Part shown: positions 1-5,742 of the stretch, in pieces | Layout: every line of letters starts with the position of its first letter | How positions within the stretch are numbered: the first letter of the stretch is position 1 | From: CAZRIP01 sp964600165 | Lineage (GTDB): Bacteria; Elusimicrobiota; Elusimicrobia; UBA1565; UBA9628 | Direction of reading: 5' to 3' | Assembly (NCBI GenBank): GCA_964600165.1 | Contig: CAZRIP010000134.1 | Span: forward strand, 1-8,546 | DNA length: 8,546 nt | The notes under the pieces: generated by a model | The model's input: the letters and a program-made list of their open reading frames with translations, nothing else | Databases searched by the model: none | What the model was told of the DNA's origin: nothing | Made by a program: the position numbers and the translations under genes

Positions 1-726
1 GCGAAGCTGGCTTCCCTGACCGAGCACATGACCTACGCCCAAAGCTCGGGCGCGAAGCTCGTGCTCGTGCCTTTCGACGGGCAGCAGCTGCCGCATCTTT
101 CGGCCGACGCCCTCGCCCAGGCCGAACCCGGCGAGCAGCTGGTCTATCTCAACTGGTCGCTCGCCCGCAGCGACCGCTACGGCCTCGAGCGCGCCGGGCT
201 CTCGGCCGCCGAGGCTCAGCGCGTGACGGCGCTGTCGCTGGCGCCCGTCGTCGGCCACGAGCTGCGGCATCTCGAGCTGCGCCATGCCGCGGGCCGGGAC
301 TTTCCCGGCCTGCGCGAGGAGGAGATCCTCACTCACTTGGACCAAGCCGAGGCGGTCGATGAAGTTTTCCGCGCCAATCCCGAGCTCCAGGGCGCCAAGA
401 ACCTGCTGAACCAACAGTTCGTTTACCTGCACAACGACAAGCTCCTCTCGCGCTGGAAGGAGCGCTTCGGCTCCGTGGTTGATTACGTGGTGGCGAAGTA
501 CTCGAACGCTCCGTCCCTGTCGGATCCGCGGAAAAACGCCGAGATCGCCCGCGAGCTGCGCGAGGCATGGGGCAACGATCCCGCGGTTCCGGCGATCTGG
601 CGCGAGAAGATCGGCCGCGCCGTCGAATTTTGGGAGGATCCCGACGCAGTCGCCGCCGTGACGAGCCTCATCCAGGACCGCATCAACGCCGCCTACGCGC
701 GCTATCAGCGCCTGCGCGCCCGCTAG
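1..726 (+). CDS. Putative zinc metalloprotease-like protein (HExxH), 5'-truncated by window edge
   Basis: The reading frame is open from base 1, so the gene probably begins before the window; the first ATG inside is at 28 and need not be the true start. From that Met 232 residues remain. An HELRH sequence at residues 77-81 (bases 256-270), inside a hydrophobic-then-His/Glu-rich helix (APVVGHELRHLE), fits the HExxH zinc-binding and catalytic helix of metallopeptidases. A Glu/Asp-rich helix about 25-35 residues later (REEEILTHLDQAEAVDE) could supply a third ligand; this is inference. The remainder looks helical and charged, with no membrane segment in the visible part. Family membership is not recognised beyond the motif, and short HExxH matches can occur by chance, so peptidase activity is unproven. 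The stop codon overlaps that of the opposing PAP2 gene within a CTAG at 723-726. Confidence 0.75.
   Translation, partial: AKLASLTEHMTYAQSSGAKLVLVPFDGQQLPHLSADALAQAEPGEQLVYLNWSLARSDRYGLERAGLSAAEAQRVTALSLAPVVGHELRHLELRHAAGRDFPGLREEEILTHLDQAEAVDEVFRANPELQGAKNLLNQQFVYLHNDKLLSRWKERFGSVVDYVVAKYSNAPSLSDPRKNAEIARELREAWGNDPAVPAIWREKIGRAVEFWEDPDAVAAVTSLIQDRINAAYARYQRLRAR
723..726. other. Convergent stop-codon overlap (CTAG) between HExxH gene and PAP2 gene
   Basis: The palindrome CTAG provides TAG stops on both strands (724-726 plus, 723-725 minus). There is no spacer and no visible hairpin terminator with a T tract, so transcription from either side must run into the opposite gene before it can end. 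Confidence 0.9.
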
Positions 727-1529
727 TTGCGGATCGACGACGGCAAGACCTGGAAGAGCGGCCGGATGTAGCCGTAGTAGAGGCGATCGCTGAGCTTGTA
801 GATCGAGTAGGTCACGAGGTAAGCGGCCAGCACGTCGACGGTGTAATGGTTGCGCGAGAGCAGCACGCAGACTCCCATCGTCAAAGACCCCGCGAGCATC
901 GACGCCTTCAGCCACCGCGTCTCGAAGAACAGGAAGAACAAGAAGGGGATGCCCGTATGCCCCGAGAAGATGAACTCGTTCATGAACGTCCAGCGGCCCA
1001 GGAGCCGCGCCATCAAAAAGTCGAGCTGGCGCATGTCGACCATCCCCATCGGCGCGCCGATCGGCGACAGGAAGACGAAGGCCGCGCGCACGATCAGATA
1101 GACGCTGATCGTGAAGGCCAAGAACGGCATGCGGCGCGGGTAATAGAGCACGGCGGCGCCGACGGCGTAGAGCGTCAGGGCGAAGAAGCCCCAGGAAAGC
1201 ACGGGCAGCACGTTGACGACGGGCAAGTGGCGCAGCACCCAGTCCGAGCCGGTCGGCAGGTTGCGCTGGTCCGCGACCCACCCCAAGCGCGTATAGAGAT
1301 GGTAGGACGCCATCAAGAGCACGAGCACCCCCGACAGCGTGATTACCCACCACTTGTAATGCACGCCGTGCCACTCGTCCTTGATCTCGTCGAGCTCCTC
1401 TTTGCCGTGCTGGACCAGCTTGAGGCGCAGGTCTTTGAGCTCCTCGGCGGACTCGAGGAACCTCTGCTCCAGGCGCGCGATCTCTTTCTCTAATTCGCCC
1501 TGCGAAGGAGGGGGCATCGGGACGCTCAT
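723..1529 (-). CDS. Sphingomyelin-synthase-like PAP2 family membrane phosphotransferase/phosphatase
   Basis: A 268-residue polytopic membrane protein. Residues 11-50 form a charged, probably coiled-coil N-terminal segment on the cytoplasmic side. About six hydrophobic spans follow (roughly 60-78, 104-129, 135-156, 186-203, 210-225, 231-247). SGHT at 189-192 and HYTVDVLAAY at 228-237 correspond to the two conserved blocks of sphingomyelin-synthase-type PAP2 enzymes, giving the His-His-Asp triad H191, H228 and D232. An upstream R-rich stretch ending in LIVRAAFVFLSP resembles the second conserved block. Members of this class move a phospho-headgroup between lipids or hydrolyse lipid phosphates on the outer face of the membrane; the substrate cannot be read from sequence. 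The ATG at 1529 is chosen because AAGGGA lies 7 bases upstream; a 13-residue extension to 1568 has no such support. It is divergent from the kinase gene and convergent with the HExxH gene. Confidence 0.85.
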   Translation of the reverse strand: MSVPMPPPSQGELEKEIARLEQRFLESAEELKDLRLKLVQHGKEELDEIKDEWHGVHYKWWVITLSGVLVLLMASYHLYTRLGWVADQRNLPTGSDWVLRHLPVVNVLPVLSWGFFALTLYAVGAAVLYYPRRMPFLAFTISVYLIVRAAFVFLSPIGAPMGMVDMRQLDFLMARLLGRWTFMNEFIFSGHTGIPFLFFLFFETRWLKASMLAGSLTMGVCVLLSRNHYTVDVLAAYLVTYSIYKLSDRLYYGYIRPLFQVLPSSIRN

Positions 1530-1531
1530 TG

Positions 1532-1537
1532 TATCAT
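1532..1537 (+). promoter_or_regulatory. Possible -10 element for the kinase gene
   Basis: TATCAT matches the sigma-70 -10 consensus at five of six positions and lies in a small AT-rich island in the 47-base divergent spacer (1530-1576), about 40 bases before the kinase ATG. No convincing -35 hexamer is seen 16-18 bases upstream; that stretch is G-rich and codes for the PAP2 N-terminus. The call is weak: it rests on position and the local AT island alone. Confidence 0.2.
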
Positions 1538-1542
1538 CCCTT
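1537..1542 (-). promoter_or_regulatory. Shine-Dalgarno site of the PAP2 gene
   Basis: AAGGGA on the minus strand, 7 bases before the ATG at 1529. It is the best ribosome-binding site at this end of the window and decides the start in favour of the MSVPMPPP N-terminus. Confidence 0.6.
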
Positions 1543-1576
1543 GACGCGCGGCGAAATCCCGGGCACACTTGCGTGC

Positions 1577-3364
1577 ATGCCGACGCTGTTATCGACGGCT
1601 GTCCTGCTGCTCGCCTCGTCGTCCTTCGCGCAAGCCCAGAGCGGGTGCTTCTACGTCGACGCGAGCGCGGCCCCGCCGCGGCCCGCGCCCGTGGCCTGTC
1701 CGGGGCAAGCCCGCTACGACGACCCGCTGCCGCCGCTGCCGTTCGGGATGATCTGGCTGCGCAAGCGCGACGCGCGCGAATACTGGACGGAAGTCGTGCT
1801 GCGGCCCGGGCGCGCGGGCGCGACCCCGGCCTTCGTCCCGCCCGTGAACGCCCCGTACCCGCTGCTGGTCGTGCGCTTCGACGGAGTCAAGCCGACCCCG
1901 GTCAATCCCACCGCGTCCGATCTCCTGACCCGCGCGATCGTCGAGCAGGAGATCAACCGGCCGCTGTGGGCCGCCGAGTACGCGCGCGAGGGACTGGTCT
2001 TGGCGCCGAGCGACTCGCGGCTGGGGGCGATCGCCTATCGCCGCGGCGCGGAAGGGCCTCTTTTTGACGCGATCGAGCAGCGAGCCGCGCAGGACGTTTT
2101 CGACGACGCACGCCGGGCCATCGAGGCCGGCTCGGCTCAAGAGGCTTTGGGCTGGCTCGACTATTATATTTCCATCCGCCCGACGCCGCCCGGCTATTTG
2201 CTGCGCTCGAACGTGCGCCACGCTTTGCGTCAAGACGATAAAGCGCTCCAGGACGCCGAGGCGGGCCTGGCGATGATGCCCGGGGAGCCCGGCCTGCGCG
2301 CCGCCGCGGAGCAGGCGCGGCGCGCCATCAAGGAAGGGCTGGTCGCGGTCCCGGTCGCCGCGGCCCCGCCGGCGCCGGCGCCGCCGCAAGCCTCCGGCGG
2401 CTCGTCGGTCGTGCTTTTTCTGGGCTTCACCCTCGTCTTGGCCGTGGGGCTCGGGGCGGGTTATTGGCTGGCGCGCAAGCCGATGGCGAGAGGCTCGCAC
2501 GGCTCCGCGGCCGCGACCGAGCTCGACAGGCGCGCCACGGGGCGAACGGCGCTCCCGCGGCTGCGCCGCTACGAGGTCACGCGCAAGATCGGCGCCGGCG
2601 GCATGGGCCTGGTCTTCGAGGCGACGGACCGCTCGCTCAAGCGCCGCGTGGCGATCAAGCAGATGCGCGAGGAGATCAAGGACGGCGAGAAGGAGCGCGA
2701 GGCCTTCTTGCAGGAGGCCGACATCATCTCCCGGCTGATCCACCCTCACATCGTCGAGTTCCACGAGGTCGTCCAGGAGAATGGAGAAATATATCTGGTC
2801 TTCGACTACGTCGAGGGCAAGTCGCTCGCGCAGCTGCTCGCGGAGACCAAGCGCCTGCCGCTCGAGGACGCCAAGAGGATCTTCACGCAGGTCTGCGAGG
2901 CCGTGTCCTGCGCGCACCGCGGCCACGTGCTCCACCGCGACCTCAAGCCCGCGAACATCATGATCACTCCGGCGGGCGACGCGAAGGTGATGGATTTCGG
3001 CGTCGCGCGCCAAGCCAAGGACACCGTGACGAGGCTCACCAACGCGGACGCGGCCGGCACGCCCGCCTATATGGCGCCCGAGCAGCATCTGGGCTTTTGC
3101 GGCAAGGCCTCCGACATCTACTCGCTCGGGGTCTGCCTTTATGAAGCGCTGACCGGCAGGCTGCCTTTTCCCGGGCCGGATTATCTCATGCAAAAAGAGC
3201 GGATGCAGTATCAGCCGCCGCACTTTTTGAGGCCCGACCTGCCCAAGGCCATCGAGGTGTTTTTTCGCGTGACGCTCGCCAAGGATCCGAAGCTGCGCGT
3301 CGCGGACGCCGAGGAACTCGTCGCCGATCTCGAGAGCTTAAGCCCGACTTTGCCCGAGGCCTAG
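1577..3364 (+). CDS. Membrane Ser/Thr protein kinase with exported N-terminal region and C-terminal kinase domain
   Basis: A 595-residue protein. Residues 1-20 look like a signal peptide with an AQA-type cleavage site, although the n-region has no basic residue. The exported part carries two Cys (24, 41), then TPR-like helical repeats at about 160-255 and an Ala/Pro linker. A transmembrane segment lies at about 278-298. The Hanks-type kinase domain (332-588) is complete: GAGGMG loop 339-344, VAIK Lys361, alphaC Glu380, HRDLKPAN 453-460 with catalytic Asp455, DFG 473-475, APE 500-502 and Arg574. An active cytoplasmic kinase is therefore expected. Most bacterial receptor kinases put the kinase domain first and the sensor outside at the C-terminus; here the order is reversed. 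The ATG at 1577 lacks a clear Shine-Dalgarno; TTG codons at 1529 and 1541 are in-frame alternatives but would bury the signal peptide. The stop overlaps that of AAA-B in a CTAG (3361-3364). Confidence 0.9.
   Translation: MPTLLSTAVLLLASSSFAQAQSGCFYVDASAAPPRPAPVACPGQARYDDPLPPLPFGMIWLRKRDAREYWTEVVLRPGRAGATPAFVPPVNAPYPLLVVRFDGVKPTPVNPTASDLLTRAIVEQEINRPLWAAEYAREGLVLAPSDSRLGAIAYRRGAEGPLFDAIEQRAAQDVFDDARRAIEAGSAQEALGWLDYYISIRPTPPGYLLRSNVRHALRQDDKALQDAEAGLAMMPGEPGLRAAAEQARRAIKEGLVAVPVAAAPPAPAPPQASGGSSVVLFLGFTLVLAVGLGAGYWLARKPMARGSHGSAAATELDRRATGRTALPRLRRYEVTRKIGAGGMGLVFEATDRSLKRRVAIKQMREEIKDGEKEREAFLQEADIISRLIHPHIVEFHEVVQENGEIYLVFDYVEGKSLAQLLAETKRLPLEDAKRIFTQVCEAVSCAHRGHVLHRDLKPANIMITPAGDAKVMDFGVARQAKDTVTRLTNADAAGTPAYMAPEQHLGFCGKASDIYSLGVCLYEALTGRLPFPGPDYLMQKERMQYQPPHFLRPDLPKAIEVFFRVTLAKDPKLRVADAEELVADLESLSPTLPEA
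3361..3364. other. Convergent stop-codon overlap (CTAG) between kinase and AAA-B
   Basis: The same arrangement as at 723: TAG for the kinase at 3362-3364 and TAG for AAA-B at 3361-3363. No terminator-like hairpin is apparent at the junction. Confidence 0.9.
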
Positions 3365-4374
3365 CCCTCGCGCTTGCAGACGATCGCGCCCTTCGCGTCG
3401 ACCTCGAAGGAGACCGACTTCGCCTTGGCGGCGCGCGCTTCCACGAGCGGACCGGCGAACTGGTCGAAGAGGATGCGCTCGAGCTCCCGGATGCCGAAGC
3501 GGCTGACCTTGACGTTTTCCTCCAGGGCCTTGAGCAGCAGCTCGGGCGCGACGAAGTTGACCGTCAAGCCGTAGTCCTTGCCGAGCTTGGCGATCTTGAG
3601 CAGCGCGACCTCGGCGATCACCAGGCCCGAGAGCGGCTTGAAGAGGTAGACCTTGTCGATGCGCCCGAGAATCTCGGGGCGGAAGACCTTGGTCTCGGCG
3701 AGGTAGCCCTTGATGGCGTTGAAGACCTCGCGGTAGTCGTTCATCCCCTCGGTGATGCGCGCGATCTCCTCGGACTGGGCGTTGCTCGTGAGCACGACGA
3801 TCGACTGCGTGTAATCGGCCGTGTTGCCGGAGCTCTGCTCGGTCAAGCGCCCCTCGCCCATGAGCTGGAGCAGAAGATCGAAGACGAGCGGGTGGGCCTT
3901 CTCGATCTCGTCGAAGAGGATGAGGCGCCTGGGATTGGCGAACATCGGCCGCGTGAGCTGGCCGCCCTTTTCCGAGCCGACGTAGCCGACGGAGGAGCCC
4001 GTCAAGCGCGACTTGCCCATGTCGCCGCTCGCCAGCTCCGAGCAGTCGAAGCGCAGCATGTTCTTCTCGTCCTCGAAAAGGAACTCGGCGAGGGCCTTGG
4101 CGAGCTCGGTCTTGCCGGTGCCCGTGGGCCCGAGGAAGAGGAGGTTGCAGATCGGAGCGGAGCGCCGCTCCTTCATCCAGGACAGGCGGATGAGCTTCGC
4201 GACGTCTTTTAAGATCTCGTCTTGCCCCTTGACCCGCGACAGCAGATGCTCGAGCAGGCGGGGCTCGCTGATCTCGTTGGACCTCTTGTCGAGGGGGGAC
4301 TCCTTGAGGATGCCCTGGAGCTTGTCCCAATCCGTCATCTTCTTGAGGCGGTCGGAAGGGTCAGGGTCAGACAT
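3361..4374 (-). CDS. Soluble single-ring ClpB/ClpA-type AAA+ ATPase (AAA-B), last gene of the operon
   Basis: This 337-residue protein corresponds to one Clp/Hsp100 class AAA+ module (second-ring type) with a C-terminal small domain. Walker A is GPTGTGKT at 82-89, Walker B LILFDE at 151-156 followed by IEKAHP, and sensor 1 is LTSN ending at Asn198. FRPEILGRID at 231-240 holds the conserved trans-acting arginine region, and GIREL at 295-299 gives sensor 2 Arg297. The pore loop GYVG (130-133) followed by GGQLT is canonical, so substrate gripping and threading is plausible. There is no N-terminal Clp domain and no first ring, which separates it from ClpA, ClpB and ClpV at about 750-900 residues. 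No IGF/IGL tripeptide is seen in the loop used to dock ClpP, so a degradative partner is not indicated. It starts 15 bases after BH-B ends, with only a weak ribosome site. Confidence 0.88.
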   Translation of the reverse strand: MSDPDPSDRLKKMTDWDKLQGILKESPLDKRSNEISEPRLLEHLLSRVKGQDEILKDVAKLIRLSWMKERRSAPICNLLFLGPTGTGKTELAKALAEFLFEDEKNMLRFDCSELASGDMGKSRLTGSSVGYVGSEKGGQLTRPMFANPRRLILFDEIEKAHPLVFDLLLQLMGEGRLTEQSSGNTADYTQSIVVLTSNAQSEEIARITEGMNDYREVFNAIKGYLAETKVFRPEILGRIDKVYLFKPLSGLVIAEVALLKIAKLGKDYGLTVNFVAPELLLKALEENVKVSRFGIRELERILFDQFAGPLVEARAAKAKSVSFEVDAKGAIVCKREG

Positions 4375-4389
4375 GGTCGAGTCCGGGGC

Positions 4390-5742
4390 TCATTGTATCA
4401 AAGAAGCCGGGTCGCGCGGCTCGTTGTTCTTTCCGCGGATCGAAAGCCTGCCTCGGCGGCCTTGCTCCCGGACGATCGCGCCGCCCGCGTTGCCGGAAAG
4501 CCGCGAGCCGTCGAGGTCGAGGGCCAAGTCCTGGTCGCCGCGAAAGTAGATCCCGGCGCCTTTGTTCTTGGAGATCTCGGACTTCTCGATCCGGACGGCC
4601 TGGGCGTCGCCGACGACGAGGCCGTGGCCTCCCGCGCGCACGATCTTGACTCCCGAAAGCGCGGCGGAGGCGTCGTCGATCGCCACCGCGTCGCTCTTGG
4701 CGTCCTCGATCTGCGTGTCGACGAGACCGAGGGTCGCCTTGCCGCTGGCGCGCGCGGCGGTGCGCCCGCGCAGGATCGAGGAGCCGCGGTCGAGCGTCTC
4801 GCCGCCGGTCTCCGCGGCCAGCGCCGGGCCGGAGCCGTTCGAGAACTCGCAGTCCTTGACCTCGGCGCGGCCGCGCTCGTCGGCCAGCACGCCGACGGCG
4901 TGGTCGGGGAACTTGGCGCCGGAGACCTTCGCCTGGCCGCCGCGGTCGGCCCAGACGGCGACCTCCTCGCGCGCGAAGGACCCGTTGACGACGTCGGCCT
5001 GGGCTTGCTCGGCGACGGTCAGGCCCTTTTTGCCGTCCGAAAACGAGGTGTCGTTGATCCGGGCGGAGGCGCCTTGCAGATAGACTCCGGTCTCGGCGCC
5101 GGAGATCCTCGCGTGGTCGAGCGCGACTTTGGCGCCGTCGTGGGCGTCCAAGCCGCGGCTGCCGCCGTCGACCGACGAATAGGAAAGCGTCGCCGAGCCG
5201 CCGATCGCGTCGACGCCCTCGTCGTTGGGCCCCGATCTTATCGCGACGCCCGAGAGCTCGAGGGTCGCGCGCCGCGCCTCGACGGCCTTGCCCGGCCGCG
5301 CTCCCGAGTGCGCGATCGTGAGATTCTTGACGGCGACCTTGGCGCCGTCGACGGCGAGCGTCGGGCCCTCCGCGTCGCTTTCGACGACGACGTCGCGCAA
5401 GGCGCCGAGGCCGGCGAGCGTGACGTCCCGCGTTATGGGCGCGCCCGCGCGATAGGTCCCGGCGCGCACGAAGATCGTCTCCCCGGCGGCGGCGTTGGCG
5501 AGCGCCTCCGAGAGCTTGGCCGTGTCGGCGTCGGTCGCCAGCGCGGCGTCGACGATCCAGCGTCCGGCCTTCTTGGGGTTGAGCGTGCGGTGGAGCGGCG
5601 CGGCCGTGGCCTGCGGCGAAGGCTGGCTTACGGCGATCTGCCCTCTTGCCCCGGCGGCCGTCAATCCGCGCGCGGCGAGGACGGCCGAAGCCAGAGCGAG
5701 GAAGCCGAAGATCTGGAGCCAGGGATCTTTCAGGTAGCGCAT
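4390..5742 (-). CDS. Signal-anchored right-handed parallel beta-helix protein BH-B
   Basis: This 450-residue protein starts with a short KDPW-containing head, a hydrophobic segment at about 9-24 and a linker to about 55. A conserved block GRWIVDAA plus DADTAKLSEAL leads to an AGTY turn at 94-97, typical of the first coil of pectate-lyase-like beta-helices. Beyond residue 130 the sequence is a ladder of short hydrophobic strands with Gly/Asp/Asn turns. A clear 22-23 residue period runs through 204, 227, 249, 271 and 293, each coil having a Val, then Phe or Ile, then Gly-Val/Leu pattern. No catalytic set of a known lyase or hydrolase could be identified, so binding or scaffolding is as likely as enzymatic function. 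The ATG at 5742 overlaps the BH-A stop by one base (TGATG), implying coupled translation. It resembles BH-A in the head, the GRWIVDAA block and the coils, so the two look like a tandem duplication. Confidence 0.85.
   Translation of the reverse strand: MRYLKDPWLQIFGFLALASAVLAARGLTAAGARGQIAVSQPSPQATAAPLHRTLNPKKAGRWIVDAALATDADTAKLSEALANAAAGETIFVRAGTYRAGAPITRDVTLAGLGALRDVVVESDAEGPTLAVDGAKVAVKNLTIAHSGARPGKAVEARRATLELSGVAIRSGPNDEGVDAIGGSATLSYSSVDGGSRGLDAHDGAKVALDHARISGAETGVYLQGASARINDTSFSDGKKGLTVAEQAQADVVNGSFAREEVAVWADRGGQAKVSGAKFPDHAVGVLADERGRAEVKDCEFSNGSGPALAAETGGETLDRGSSILRGRTAARASGKATLGLVDTQIEDAKSDAVAIDDASAALSGVKIVRAGGHGLVVGDAQAVRIEKSEISKNKGAGIYFRGDQDLALDLDGSRLSGNAGGAIVREQGRRGRLSIRGKNNEPRDPASLIQ
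5546..5562. repeat. 17-base direct repeat, copy 1 (codes for RWIVDA)
   Basis: gcgtcgacgatccagcg occurs here in BH-B and again at 6889-6905 in BH-A, in the same frame. It marks the best-conserved segment shared by the two beta-helix genes and supports descent from one ancestor or local gene conversion. Confidence 0.7.

Noticed and set aside
567..1493. Plus-strand open frame (308 codons) opposite the PAP2 gene
   Set aside because: It is antisense to a protein with a clear catalytic triad, and its composition is His/Arg/Glu-rich without any recognisable fold.
1505..1511. Perfect AAGGAGG upstream of the kinase frame
   Set aside because: It lies 17 bases before the TTG at 1529 and much further from the ATG at 1577, too far to act; it also encodes Pro-Pro-Ser of the PAP2 N-terminus on the other strand.
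1589..3223. Long minus-strand open frame (544 codons) opposite the kinase
   Set aside because: It covers the antisense of a complete kinase with all catalytic motifs; the translation is Arg/Asp/Gly-rich and shows no domain.
3361..4374. AAA-B as ClpB, ClpA or the type VI secretion ATPase ClpV
   Set aside because: Only one AAA+ module is present, with no N domain, first ring or ClpP-docking tripeptide, and no type VI secretion genes lie nearby.
1524..4400. 13-base sequence gctcattgtatca present at 1524-1536 and 4388-4400
   Set aside because: One copy spans the PAP2 start, the other the BH-B stop. A single shared 13-mer in 8.5 kb is near chance, and the two contexts share no function. The second copy contains TACAAT, which could be a -10 for AAA-B, but no -35 is seen.
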